DNA from: Tricholoma matsutake
Lineage: Eukaryota; Basidiomycota; Agaricomycetes; Agaricales; Tricholomataceae
NCBI GenBank assembly: GCA_026075535.2
Contig: AP026549.1
Coordinates: 2,790,001 to 2,854,000 of the forward strand
DNA: 64,000 bases
Direction: 5' to 3'
Below the pieces are notes generated by a model. That model searched no databases. It had not been told where the DNA came from and was given only the letters and a program-made list of their open reading frames with translations. This document shows, piece after piece, positions 1 through 11,374 of this stretch. Position numbers and translations under genes: made by a program. Numbering within the stretch: position 1 is the first letter of the stretch; each line of letters opens with the position of its first letter.

Positions 1-160
1 CTTCCTAAGTTGATACGGCTATCCATACTCAGAGGCTTTCTGAGTAGACTGTTGGTTCGTGTATCACAGTTGGAGGCCTTCCAACTGTCGAGTTTGGGTT
101 ATCACAGCTAGGGGCTTCCTAAGCTGTCGAGTGTTCTGGTTGAGTTTAAGACCATTATTT
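1..160. repeat. tandem hairpin array with variable stems and a constant loop
   Basis: Three successive perfect or near-perfect hairpins plus half of a fourth at the window edge. The stems are TACTCAGA/TCTGAGTA (about 34-54), ACAGTTGGA/TCCAACTGT (about 66-88) and ACAGCTAGG/CCTAAGCTGT with one bulge (about 104-127). The loop is GGCTT or GGCCT each time. Stem sequences differ completely but pairing is kept, and the spacers share CGAGT and GGTTATC pieces. No coding frame explains this. It lies upstream of the DIRS-like relic but may be unrelated to it. Confidence 0.75.
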
Positions 161-504
161 GAATTAGGTCAAGCTGGAGAATACACAGAGTGTAGCTACA
201 GCTTATATACTGTTCCAGGACTATCTATTGTCCAATCGGAAGGTGAGATGCTTACCAGGTAAATATAGACAAGAACAATAGAAACAATAGGCCTCATGCT
301 GCGGCGCAGCATGTCGATCATGAGGGTCCGATGTCACAGACCTCATGTAAAGGGGTTGTCGTACCACAGTGTGTGTGGGAGTGGATTTGGGTGCATGGAG
401 TCGCCATGCGTCAAGGTGTCTCCCGTCGGAAGTGAGTCGAGTCGAACAGAAAAATGAAGTGCCCGGTCTTGCGGGTCCAGATAACAAATCGTAACAGACA
501 TCTT

Positions 505-1837
505 CTTCCTGGAACTCTTGGCGATCACCTCTGCCATTCATCATGCTGGATCTCTCATGCAACCTCCCCATCAGATCCTCATCTGGACAGACAGCCTCGA
601 CTCTGTAGCTGTTCTGAGTTCACTCCATACAGCTGAATCAATTCATAGCACACCTTTGTTGACTATAGCTAACATCATCCTTCATACTGGGATGGACTTA
701 CAAGTCCAATTCATCAAGGGTAAAAAGAATGTGCATGCTGATATGCCATCTCATCTACTGATAGATAAGTACCTGAGCAAATTCCCTGCTGACCACATCA
801 AACACTTTGCTCCCCCACAGGTCACGGGAGCTTCTGCCAGCGCAATGGAGGGAGTGCTTTTGAGCATGCTGGGGGGGCAAAGGTCGATGCCTTGGGTACC
901 TTGCCCCCCCATGGATTTGGCAGATCTTGATGCTCCTGCTCTTCATCTGCAGATCAATTCTATTGAACACTCAACATCAAAAAATTATGCTACCAGTGCT
1001 CGTGATAACATCAATTTCTGTGTCCTTCATTCCCTCCCCCTCGGTCCCACACCAACAACATTGTCTCACTATATTGCTTACTCCTCTCTGCTCATTGCTT
1101 CAGGACCCAAGTATCTAACAGATGTGCAACACTTTCTCAAAGACCTTTATCCTGACTTCAACACCAATCAATCACATGCCCTGGTGAGATCAACAATTTG
1201 GGGGGCAAGAAAAGCATGAGCAGATCCAGTTGTGAGGAAGTTGCCTCTTTGCCTAGCTCATCTGCAATCCTTCCTGGATGTTGCTCTGGGACTTATGACA
1301 ATCTCTTGATTGCAGTGCTATTGTCTTGTGCATTCTATGGCTGTCACGGCATGGGTGAATTGGTGCAGAAGAATGATCAAAGCTTGTTTGATTGGAGGAA
1401 GATCATCAAACAAGCATCTCTCATTTTTGAGAATGGACAAGTGCAATATCGCCTACCTTACCACAAGAGTGACCCATTTTTTTTGTGGCACTGATGTCAT
1501 TTTTACAACACAGGATGTTGCCGACCCTGTATCTTTGCTTTGGAAATATCTTCACTTGTGCGATAATTTGCATGGCACTAAAATGGTGTTGTTCCTGAGG
1601 GAAAATGGTTCTCATCCCTCGCATTCTTGGTTTGAGCTAAAATTCTTCGCAATCCTGGACCAATGTTATGGTGGCCACTCTCCATGCACAGGCTATGCCA
1701 CATTGCTTGCATCCTTGGGTGTTCCAGAGAACATGATACAAGCAGTGGGTCATTGGTCTTCAGAAGCTTGGAAGATTTACATTTGCGAAAACCCTGCAAT
1801 CAGAGTCAAACAGCAGCTGGCTAGTATTTGGTTATGA
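505..1837 (+). pseudogene. DIRS-like retroelement relic: RNase H plus tyrosine recombinase
   Basis: Frame 518-1219 contains an RNase H-like stretch (ILIWTDSLDSVAVLSSLH, then VQFIKGKKNVHADMPSHL). This is followed by the N-terminal core-binding type domain of a tyrosine recombinase (STSKNYATSARDNINFCVL). Homology continues through frames 1198-1494 and 1310-1837, so there are at least two frameshifts. The C-terminal box reads GHSPCTGYATLLASLGVP then VGHWSSEAWKIYI, matching the box II region of integrases of fungal DIRS-like elements. The box I arginine is missing (FYGCHGMGEL where GxR-xxEL is usual) and the box II arginine is replaced (GHSPCTG). The tyrosine in WKIYI is kept. The reverse transcriptase upstream is not visible, so this is a 5'-truncated, inactive copy. 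A Crypton-like origin is less likely because of the fused RNase H. Confidence 0.7.
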
Positions 1838-1921
1838 AACTAATCACATATCAGTCATAGCTCTCTGCTTCCCATCTTTTCACACCTCCACCACCCCCAC
1901 ACACATCATCATCAGCATTTT

Positions 1922-2006
1922 TAGCATGTCTGCTCCCTCGCCTATTTCATTTTTGGGTCCACCTTGGCAGACCTCGGTTTTCTGCTGCACCTCACCTTGA
2001 GTAAGC
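1922..2006 (+). repeat. 85-bp direct repeat, copy 1
   Basis: It begins TAGCATGTCTGCTCCCTC and ends CACCTTGAGTAAGC. Copy 2 lies 719 bp downstream with about six differences. It may be part of the split direct repeats that DIRS elements use instead of LTRs, because it follows the recombinase frame directly, but this is an inference. Confidence 0.7.
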
Positions 2007-2640
2007 AGCAGAGGTCATTGTAAAGGCAGGTTCCAGGGGTAAGGAGCCTTTTTGTAGGCCTCTGCACCTGATCAGGCATCAATCATGCAATTAGCATCGC
2101 TATCGCTCAACTCCTTTTTGCATGGTCCGTGACACAGTGCTAGGGTTTAGCAGATGCCGAGTCATAGACAGGTTTCATATGATTAGGAGATTCTGTGTTG
2201 CTTCTCAACTTCCATCTCATTCACAAGCAACACAGGTAAGCGCTCCGCACTTCACATTGTAACAGTCCCTTACCCTCTCAGTAGTTGTTATTTAGGCTTT
2301 GCCTTGAGGTCATCCTCTCAAAAATAACAACTACTCACATCGTAAGAACTTTCACAATCTTCAAAGGATCAGACTCATCCAGGATTTTCACTTCACAGGG
2401 ATTCATCTGGTTTCAACCTATAGCTTTGCTACCTCACCCAGCTGAATCCTAATAGTGAGCAGTGCCACCACCAATCCAACTCAAGTTTCTTTCTTACATG
2501 GTTGCATCCAGACTTCGATACTTTGAACAGTTTTGATTTTCGTGGCCCTCCCACCGTCTCCCTTTTGTTTGTTTTGGATGTACTTGTACTCAAACAGTCT
2601 CTGTATGCTTGGAAATTAGATCTACATAATTCTTGTACTG

Positions 2641-2725
2641 TAGCATGTCTGCTCCCTCACCTATTTCATTTTGGGGTCTGCCTTGGCAGACCTCAGTTTT
2701 CCGCTGCACCTCACCTTGAGTAAGC
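2641..2725 (+). repeat. 85-bp direct repeat, copy 2
   Basis: Near-identical to 1922-2006 in the same orientation. The flanks of the two copies differ, so the repeat edges are sharp. Confidence 0.7.
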
Positions 2726-2957
2726 TGACCAGCTTGGGACATGCCACAGCACTGGTACATGGCAAAAGGAAGTTGCTCAACCAACATGTGACCTGATGAC
2801 TCAGCACCCAGATAACTGCACATACTTGGTTTTTCACTGTGTTCAGATTCTCTCTCACTTTGTTGTGCTTGGATTGTGGTGAAAGAAGGTATGCATAATG
2901 AAACACATTGATGAGCATAAATCATGGTTACAAAACCTGGATTGAGCCCCCCCCCCC

Positions 2958-3025
2958 TGTTAGGAAACAGCCCCATTACCTAATAAAATTTCATTTTATT
3001 TTATTATGTCAAATTATGTAGGTAA
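2958..3025 (+). repeat. truncated LTR fragment of the Gypsy A family, inverted
   Basis: It starts TGTTAGGAAACAGCCCC and runs through the same A/T-rich stretch as the start of the Gypsy A LTR, in the opposite orientation to the 3379-3617 LTR. Similarity fades after about 3025. Confidence 0.7.
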
Positions 3026-3067
3026 AATGCATTTTTACTTCATTTTTCAGATGTTTGCATTTCAGAG

Positions 3068-3185
3068 TGTTCACAGTGGCCATTTTTTGCTTCATTTTTC
3101 ACATGATTTTTTGGTCCATTCTAATCATTCTGAAAATGATCTGAAAATGAAGCTGAAAATGGCCCAAAAATGGGTACTGTGAACA
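3068..3185. mobile_element. small foldback (MITE-like) element
   Basis: The ends are inverted: TGTTCACAGTGGCCATTTT at the left and the complement of TGTTCACAGTACCCATTTT at the right. Inner parts (GCTTCATTTT versus AAAATGAAGC) also pair, so nearly the whole 118 bp folds. No reliable target duplication could be read. Confidence 0.65.
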
Positions 3186-3378
3186 ACCCTATTGCATTGT
3201 TTAGTTGTGAAATCATTGTTAGGGCAACACCCACTATCTGCTAGCTAAGACCTTGTGGGTTCTCTCTACAAGAAGGGGGCAGGATGCACACGCATGATGG
3301 GGGAACTGATGGTTTTGATGTGAGGGGTTATTAATAGGTGAGTTTGTTGAGAAAGGCATTTCACACCACAAGTGTAGG

Positions 3379-3617
3379 TGGAATACCTAAGAGAACACAA
3401 CTGCAGTCCCCTAGGTGTATATTTAGGGTTTATATACTATGTTACATATATTGTACATTGTTGTTACTGATGCGCTCGTACATGCACATACATATTGATG
3501 CGTGCAAAATAAAATTCTCATGCTATCAAAGTGTAGCGTCATTCGGCGTAATGTAGCATAATTCAACATAATAAAATAAAATGAAATTTTATTAGGTAAT
3601 GGGGCTGTTTCCTAACA
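3379..3617 (-). repeat. Gypsy A 3' LTR
   Basis: On the minus strand it begins TGTTAGGAAACAG and ends CTCTTAGGTATTCCA. It contains a TATATAAAC promoter-like box. It has the same length as 18003-18241. Confidence 0.85.
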
Positions 3618-3630
3618 TTACCCCCCTTTT
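3618..3630 (-). other. polypurine tract of Gypsy A
   Basis: The minus strand reads AAAAGGGGGGTAA directly before the LTR start TGTTAGG, the expected position for plus-strand priming. Confidence 0.75.
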
Positions 3631-6600
3631 ATGCCTCGACTTCCAGGCAAGAAAATATTGTATCTGTCCCCTCCGTGAAATTTTGGTAAGGCCAGAATTT
3701 CATCCCCTCATACACCATTCTCACAATGCGATGCGGAGCATTTGGATTACATTTAAAGAATTGGGTGATCGCATTATGTGCTCGCTTACAATTCTCTTTG
3801 GGTTCCCACAAATTATTTTTGTCAGTATAGTTCTTCCACTTTATTAGGAACTCCAATTTATTCTGTCAAAGATGTGAGTCTAAAATTTCTTCAACTATAT
3901 ATTCTGGAGCACCTTCTACTATTATTGGAGGTTGTGGAGTGGTTTGTTGGCCAGGAATAGTGGGCGGACAGTAGGGGCATAGGCAGGAAATGTTAATCTC
4001 AGGATCAATTTTGAATGATCAGGGTAAATTTAGCACTACCGCATTAGGCAAAATTACTTTAGAGATCGCGTATGGGCCAACTTGTTTCTCTGTAAGTTTC
4101 CTAGAAGGTCATGGAATATCTAGGTCCTTGGTACTTAGCCATACCAAGCCACCAACATTGTACTCTGGAGTGGGAGCTTGAGTACGATCTGCATGTCACA
4201 TCATGCTTTCATCAATGCCGCCTCCACTTCTTCTTGTCCCTTTTGCATCTTAGATACAAAGTCTTCTACTGATTGTACCTTAACTTCCCTTTGGGGTTCT
4301 ATTCCCATGTGGGGATGATACCCATAATTAGTGAAGAAGGGTGACATGCGAGTAGCCGAATGGAATTTATTATTGTGGGAAAATTTGGCAATTGCCAACC
4401 ATTTGGGCCAGTCAGTTTGTTGGTAGTTGACAAACATACATAGGTACTGCTCCAACTCCTGGTTTATTCTCTCTGTCTGCCCATCAGTTTGTGGGTGATA
4501 TGCTGTAGATAATTTAGTTTGAATCCCCAATACATTGTTTAGTTCTTGCATAAACGTGGAAGCAAATTGTGGTCCACGATTGGAGATAATGGTATTGGGT
4601 AATCCATGTAACCACCATACCTGATTTAGATAGAGGCATGCCAAGCCCAATGATGAGGTTTCTGTAGTAGTAGGAATAATATGGACCTCCTTTGTGAAGC
4701 GGTCGCATGCTACAAATATTGCATTGTACCCTTGAGCCTCAGGTAATCCAGTGATAAAATCCACAGATATGTCTTGCCATGGTGCTTTAGGTATAGGATT
4801 TGGCATTTTCCCTGCAGGTTTCTCTGGAAATTTCTGCCCCCTCATGCACATATCACATCCATCCACATACCCCAACACATATTTAGAAATTTCAGGCCAC
4901 CAATAATTTCTCATTACTAATTCCAACGTCTTCCATCTTCCTGGGTGTCCAGCAGTCAGCGTATTATGATGTAACTGGACGATCTCCCTTCACAAATCCT
5001 GATCCTTCAGTACAAACACCTTTCCTTGGAGCAACACCAACCCTTGTTCCTCAGCCCATTCATCTCCTTTAATATTACCTTTCTTCTCTCCCTTCAGAGC
5101 TTTCACAGCTTCCACTACTTCATCATCCATTTCCAAACATTGTCTAATTTTAGACAACATTTCCATTTCTGAGCTATCTATTAATAGATGCTTGATGCAT
5201 AGCACAAATATGAAAGTATTCGGGTTTGAGTAAGGTAACATTCTTATTGTCCTCCTCCACCCCCCTTTTGTGACCAATACGTCTGGATAATGCATCTGCT
5301 TTCCTCATTAAGCTTCCTGCTTTGTGGACCAAGTGAAAATTGAAACACGATAGGAATAATGCCCAACGTGCTTGCCAGCGGTTAAGCTTTTTAGCAGACA
5401 TGAAGTATTGCAGATTTTGATGATCTGTCCAGATCTCAATCTGATGCATACATCCCTCCAAATAATGTCTCCATGCCTCCAATGCTTGTATTATTCCCAA
5501 CATCTCTTTGTCATGCACATCATAATTCCTTTCCACATCATTCAACCCTCAGGACAAATATGCACAAGGATGCCATTTGTCATCTTCGCACAGCATTGAT
5601 AATACTGCTCCAGTAGCAAAGTCAGATGCATCTGATTCCACTTGTAAGGGACGTGTGAAATCTACTGGGGCTAATATTGGTCCCTCCACAAACTTCCTCT
5701 TCAACTCCTCAAATGCTGTCTGCTGCTGTTCTCCCCACCTCCACACTACTCCCTTTTGCATAGGGTTATGTAAGGGTGCAGCAATTTTGGTAAAATTATG
5801 CACAAAGCAACGATAGTAATTTGCAAGTCCCAAGAACTTAGAAGGCTTGAACCTCCTTGATGTGGGTGGGCGCAAGCCAATCAGTGATCCCCTGTACCTT
5901 GATCAGATCCATTTTGATCCTGTCAGGGCCAATCAATAATCCTAGGAACTCGATCTCGCTTGCCCTGAACACGCACTTCTCCAGTTTCAAAAATAGATCA
6001 TTCTCCACTAATCTCTGTACCTCCTGCACTATCACCTCATGATTTTTTTCATCCTCCATGAATATCAGAATGTCACCAATGAATATTATTACCATGCCTT
6101 TGTCTATTACGTCCTTGAAAATGTTGTTCATCATATTTTGGAAAGTCGGGGGACTATTCGTCATCCCGAAAAACATGACAAGCGGCTCAAAGGATCCTCA
6201 ACATGTGGCAAATGCAGCCTTCCACTCATCTCCTTTCTTTATTCATATGTTGTTGTATCCCCATCGTAAATCCAATTTTTTAAAGACCTTGGCCTTTCCC
6301 ACCTTGTCAATTATTTCTGAGATCAATGGCAGAGGGTACGCACTCTTCACTGTCCACTCATTCAGATACCTATAATCTGTACACATCCTCTTCCTCTGGT
6401 CTTTCTTTGTGCCAAAGAACAACTTCTTCTTGTTCCATTGGAGATAATGGATATACCTTTGACTTCTTTGGCATAAACCCTGGCTTCATCTCAATTGCAT
6501 GATTCCATGGCTTCCACACTGGCATTCGCTCAGACTCCTTCTTCTGAAAGACTGACAGATATTCATGATATGCTTTTGGTACCCACTCCTCCACTGGCTT

Positions 6601-6893
6601 CTCCACCTTCACAATATTCTTGTCCCACAACTGTCCTCCACAAATTGCTCTAAAGGTTTGCCTCTGCTTTTCCTTTTTGATCATGATCAGAACTTCCCCA
6701 TTTGGCATTTCCTCATCCTCCACTTCCTCCATCATAACAGAATGCTTCCTTGGATGTTCTTTCTCTTTCTTTTTCCTTTTTTCCTTCTTCATCTTCCTCC
6801 CATACACATTACATTCCTTAGGTCAACGAGTCATTTGTACTTTCCCAGTTTTCCAATCAATTTTGGGATTATGCTTCCATAACCACGGACATC
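3629..6893 (-). pseudogene. Gypsy A pol: RT, RNase H, integrase, chromodomain (broken)
   Basis: In order on the minus strand: RT N-terminal linker and start (6807-6370), RT core (6176-5838), RT thumb and RNase H (5875-5174), spacer and integrase zinc region (5295-4926), integrase core (4926-4201) and chromodomain (3856-3629, FLIKWKNYTDKNNLWEP). The RT active site reads FIGDILIF where Y-x-D-D is required. The second integrase aspartate is Asn (SNRGPQFAS); the first (SVDFI) and the glutamate (DGQTERINQELEQ) are kept. There are several frameshifts and stops, for example after CAYLS at about 5547. The protein therefore cannot be active. Gag and protease continue upstream across the inserted LINE. 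Confidence 0.88.
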
Positions 6894-6901
6894 CTATTAT
6901 T

Positions 6902-9013
6902 ATTATTATTATTTTTTGAATTATTCTCTATTGTGGCAAACCATATGTAAGAGATTAATTATGTATAGTGATGTCTGTTAACCAGATCCTTCCAATGTGA
7001 ATTCTTTGTCATCAGCTTAGAGAGGCCAACTAGTGGGGTTTCAAGTGCCATTGGTGCAAAATAAGTGGTGCAAGACCAGATTATATGGTAAGTTAAGTGT
7101 TGATCTTCATTCATCTCCTTCCTCCCCACTGTTCCTTCTCTAATGTGGTAGGTCTCCAAAAGTGGTGTTGAATCGTCCCGTTTCCATGACATATGTGAAT
7201 AATGCATGGAGGGTTTTGGCAGTGGTGAAAACCTTCATCATGTTTATGTTTCTCCCTCCTGTGGCTTGCCGCAGTGTCTGTCTGGCGGTTTGATGTGCAG
7301 GGCAGTGGAGAGTATAAAGTGCTGGACCATTTCTTCTACCTGTTGGCATGAGGGCATATTGGTGAGTCATTCTTTCCAATGTGGTGCAAGGGGTGCGTGG
7401 CCTGTTTGTAGTTGTGTTAAGATACTGGCTAACTTTCTCGGTAGTGGCGTGATGAGCTCAATGAATTTCCCTGAGCATGCCAATGGGTCTGTGCTCTTCA
7501 TCCATATGTAGCATTGTGATTTTGTCCATAACTTCTGTGCTCTTTGCTTTAGCTTTTCTCCATACACTTGTTTGGTGGCTGATTTGCTGTGCAGGAGTTT
7601 CTTGCATAGGATTTTCGGGAGGTCATCAGTGTTGCTCCCTCCATCTGTGATTGCTCTTTTTGCCTGTGCATTTGCCTCCTTGTTTCCCTCCACACCCTTG
7701 TGTCCTGGGGTCCACTTGATTTTGATTTTGATTCCGATGTGTTTCTTTCACAGCATAGCAATGCTATTGTGGAAAGCGTCATATATGTAATGACCTGCAT
7801 TGGGTTTGGTTAGTATTGTGGCAGCGATGGTAGCTTGGTTGTCAATGTATATGTTGGCTGACTGTATTCCCCATTCCTTATTTAGAAGTCTCATGCCCAG
7901 GAGGGTGCCCATGCCCTCTCCCTTGTAGACTGTGTGGTGACATGCTGATCCAAGCTGGAATCTCAATGTTGACTTGATTCTGTTGCCTCTGTATAGGACT
8001 GCACTGGCACCTATTTTCCCATCCATTCCTGATCCATCCATGAAAACCTTTACATCTGGGTTGTCTCCTTGTATGGATTCGATTGCTGCATTGGTGTTCT
8101 GCACCACCTCTGTGGTGACACCCAGTTTCCATCTCATGTCAAAGCATACTGCCTTGATGGTTTCGATGTTCTGTGGTTGGATGTGATATCTGTGCATTAG
8201 GTCATGAAGTGGTGTGGGATATCATTTGACTATGTTTTCTGCTGCATTTTGGATGGGTCAATGTAATGGGTGTGTTACTGGTAGTGTTGTGAGTCATAGC
8301 GCTGCTCTGTGCCTGTGTTTGTCTACCAGAAGGTGGAAGGGGAGTAAGTCGGCCAGGATTTCCGTGACATCTGTGGCGGTGGTCCTCATGGCTCCAGTGA
8401 TTAGGAGCTGCATGTTGTTGTACAGAGGCTAATTTGTTGAGAATTGCTTGCTTTGTCTTTCCAGTTTTTGTTTGTTTTCCGATGTTCTGGTGTGGTGTGA
8501 GAAAGATGTCAGCAGCGTAGAGCATGCGGGGTATAGCAATTGAGAGATAGAGTTGACAGAAGTACTTAGCGTGAATATCACAGGTCATGCGAGCGATCCT
8601 GTTGAATTGGATGATCCAATCTTGGCCTTTGGCAAGTGCTGCCATGCACTGTGCTTTCCAGTTTAACTTGTTGTTGATGATTACTCCAAGGAATCTTGCT
8701 GTGTCTTTAGATGGAATACATTGGGTGCCCAAGATTGGGGCCCTTCATGGAATTGGGAGATGGGGTGGGGCACTAGTTTCTTTGCAATGTCCAGGAGCTG
8801 GAACTTCTCTATGCCAAACTCACAGTTATGTGAAGTAGCCCATTCAAAGATACTGCCTGTACAGTTCATGATACTGCATATCTTCTCATGTGTTTCTGAG
8901 AAGTCCTTGCCCATGGCAATTAGGGCCACGTCATCCACAAAAAGCAGCGCCCGTTCTCTGGCTTTGATGTCTGGGATTTTTAGTATGTCAGCGTTGTAGA
9001 GGAGGTAACATAT
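6902..9013 (-). pseudogene. LINE reverse transcriptase C-terminal half, RNase H and 3' UTR
   Basis: The frame resumes at about 9010 with ICYLLYNADILKIPD and the active-site strand LFVDDVALIAMG, then GIEKFQLLD (8938-8681). A thumb region follows (8732-8202). The RNase H domain is at 8197-7748 (VFMDGSGMDGKIGASAVLY, then IYIDNQATIAATI). A C-terminal zinc-knuckle-like part follows (7693-7140, ending NTTFGDLPH). At least three frameshifts are present. The stretch below 7140 is the 3' UTR leading to the (AAT)n tail. Confidence 0.85.
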
Positions 9014-9423
9014 TGTTGAGAACAGTGATGATGCTCAACCCAGAAACCCAAACAAAACCTACTAAATGGCTTTGGATGGTATAACACAAGTCAGAGGAAG
9101 GATGCGAGGCCCTCTAGATGTCACCTGTCAGACTGACCATCAAATAGTCATAAAACAACTGCTTGTTGAAGCAGTTCAAAGCTAAAAGAATGTGTTTTGA
9201 GGGTTTTTCAAGGAGTTGCAATGATTTTTGAGATGTTGCAATATTTTTTGAGGTTTTTTCGGAGAAGTTTCAAGGAATTTCGAGTGCACAAATATGTTCA
9301 GACAAAGATTGGGGGACTAAATGAGTAGTAGAAGTGAAGCAAAGGCGAATCGAGGGAAATGAGAGCGAAAATAGTGTAATGCGAGGAATTTTGAGGAATT
9401 TTCTGTAATTTACCCTCCCCCAC

Positions 9424-9600
9424 CTATTCCGGTCGGAGTCCAGTTATTCCGGTTGGAGTCCAGTTATTCCGGCTGGAGTCCAGTTATTCTGGTTGGAGTC
9501 CAATTATTCTGGTCAGAGTCCAGTTATTCCAATTGGAGTCCAGTTATTCTGGTCAGAGTCCAGTTATTCCAGTTGGAGTCCAGTTATTCCGGTTATTCCG
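9424..9600. repeat. 20-bp tandem repeat at the left end of composite retroposon 1
   Basis: About eight imperfect copies of GGTTGGAGTCCAGTTATTCC. Related words (CCAGTTATTCTGG, ATTCCGG) recur inverted at 11410-11610 near the right end. Confidence 0.85.
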
Positions 9601-9712
9601 ACCAGATTCTGGTTACTCCAGATCCTCAACTTAGAGTATATACCCTAATGGATAGTCAAATTTCAAGTCTTAAGTTGTCAAAGTGGCTACAAAATATATT
9701 TGTGCAGAGTAA

Positions 9713-9786
9713 GGATTGAACTCAAGACATCTTGATTAGAGTGATCATATGACAAACCAAACATGTGTGCTTAACCAGTTGAGCCA
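9713..9786 (-). ncRNA. tRNA-derived (SINE-like) Pol III promoter unit, left
   Basis: On the minus strand an A box TGGCTCAACTGG (9786-9775) is followed 52 nt later by a B box GAGTTCAATCC (9723-9713). The spacing is that of a tRNA gene. Transcription would run leftward to the element end about 310 bp away. It is not a functional tRNA by eye. Confidence 0.65.
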
Positions 9787-10669
9787 CAGGAGAATTATTA
9801 GATAGTAATATAATGTTTATTCATGACACTCTAATTTTTTTCGGAGTAGTGAAAGATCAAATTTTTTTAATTAACCACATCCCTCACATTGAATGCGAAG
9901 GAGTGGGGATGATTGTGATTACATAGATAAACAAAAAATCCTCCCTCTCACAAGATGCGAGAGGGAGTTTTATTTATATACATAAAAAGCTAACCCCTCA
10001 CGCCGAATGCGAGGGGGGAGGTAAAAACATGAAGAAAAAAATCCCTCCCCCACACAAAACAGGGGAGGGGGGGCACAATACTAATAAATAATTAAAAGTA
10101 CAAAAAAAATCCCTCCCCACATGAAGTGCGGGGGAGGGGGGATGCAACCCCACTGTTGTCTGTCCTTCCACCCACAATCCACCCCACGAGCAGTTGCTCG
10201 TGAGGCTGGGGGTAGGTGGCTTGTCATTGTTGTCGTTCCACCCACGATCCACCCCACAAGCAGTTGCTCGTGAGGCTGGGGGCGGGTGGTGTGTCATTGT
10301 CATCTCCTGTCCCTGCGCCTGGGTGTCATTCCACCCACAATCCACCCCACAAGCAGTTGCTCGTGAGGCTGGGGGTGGGTGGCTTGTTGTCGTTTGTTGC
10401 TGTCATCCCCTGTCTGGATTTCTGTTTTTTTCTTTTTTTTTTTGGGGGGGGGGGGGGGGTTTGGGTGCGTCAGTGCGACATGGCACGAGTACAGAGGTTG
10501 GTGGGTGCTTACTAGGCAGGTACCCCCCTTCCGGGGTCTCCTGGCATCCCTCTGCACCCTCCTAGCCCATGTCGGCAGCCTCACATCCCATTTGAATGGG
10601 GAGGAGGGGATCGGGTGGGCATGGGTGTGGGTGTGGGTTGCGCATTTTTTGTCGTGGCAGGTCATCCCC

Positions 10670-11118
10670 AGTAGTATACAACCTAAAAAGCAATAAATTA
10701 CAATTAGTTAGTTTATAAAAACAAAAAGCAAATGAAAAAAACTCACATAGGGCCCAAACGACGCAATCTGTGTCGTTTGGGCCCATGTTGGCTCGTTTGC
10801 AGGTGGTGGTGTCGTTACTAGTAGATTATAACCTAGAAAACTAAAAAAATGAGTTAGTTAGTTTATTAAAACAAAAACCAAACAAAAGAAACTTACGTAG
10901 GGCCCAAACGACACAATCTGCGTCATTTGGGCCCGCGTTGGCTCATTTGCGAGTGGTGGCATTGTTGCCAGTAGATTATAACCTAGAAAGCTAAAAAAAA
11001 AGGTTAGTTAGTTTATAAAAACAAAAAGCAAACAAAAAAAACCTTACTTAGGGCCCAAACAACGCGATCTGCATCGTTTGGGCCTGCATTCTGTCCAATC
11101 ACGTTGTTTGGGCCCATG
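10670..11118 (+). repeat. three 150-bp tandem units, each with a long hairpin
   Basis: Units start at 10670, 10820 and 10970 with AGTAG(T/A)..TA(T/C)A-ACCTA. Each holds an A-rich part and a hairpin whose arms are GGGCCCAAAC(G/A)AC and its complement around a short CAATCTG-like loop. Related single modules occur at 15183-15330, 15430-15545, 62300-62430 and 62930-63040. Confidence 0.85.
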
Positions 11119-11316
11119 TTATGTCTGGCAGTCGAGTAAGAGAGGAGGAGGAGGTGGCGTTGGTGACAGTGGTGGTGGTGGTTGTGAGCTGGCAGTCACG
11201 TGTCATGTGTCATGCATATGCATACATATTAATTATTCCATTAATGGCTGTGATTAACTACATACCTTGGTTGGGCAATAAAAGTATTAAATGTATGCCC
11301 AAGAATAATTGCTTGG

Positions 11317-11374
11317 TAGCTCAGTGGTTAAGCGTGCTGTAATGTATGCAGACCCAAGGTCGAGTGTTCAATTC
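11317..11374 (+). ncRNA. tRNA-derived (SINE-like) Pol III promoter unit, right
   Basis: A box TAGCTCAGTGG (11317-11327) and B box GTGTTCAATTC (11364-11374) on the plus strand. The spacing is a little short for a tRNA. It points toward the right end of the element, mirroring the left unit. Confidence 0.65.

Larger units (their letters stand above)
1838..2957. other. noncoding 3' flank of the DIRS-like relic
   Basis: No supportable gene. The stretch holds a direct repeat pair (1922-2006 and 2641-2725, listed separately) and ends in a C-run just before an LTR fragment. Confidence 0.5.

Noticed and set aside
221..571. Minus-strand open frame of 116 codons beside the DIRS-like relic
   Set aside because: No recognisable domain; it overlaps the start of the DIRS-like coding strand in the opposite direction, so it is a shadow.
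2951..2970. C-run followed by the LTR start read as a polypurine tract
   Set aside because: The run is C-rich on the strand that carries the LTR in plus orientation, the wrong strand for a primer tract.
9713..9786. A true host tRNA gene
   Set aside because: The A and B boxes are good but the arms do not pair into a clean cloverleaf by eye, and a mirrored copy lies at the other element end, so SINE-like origin is preferred.
10194..10565. Open frames over the G-rich stretch of composite retroposon 1
   Set aside because: They translate repeated hairpin modules and a long G-run into low-complexity peptides; the repeat structure explains them.
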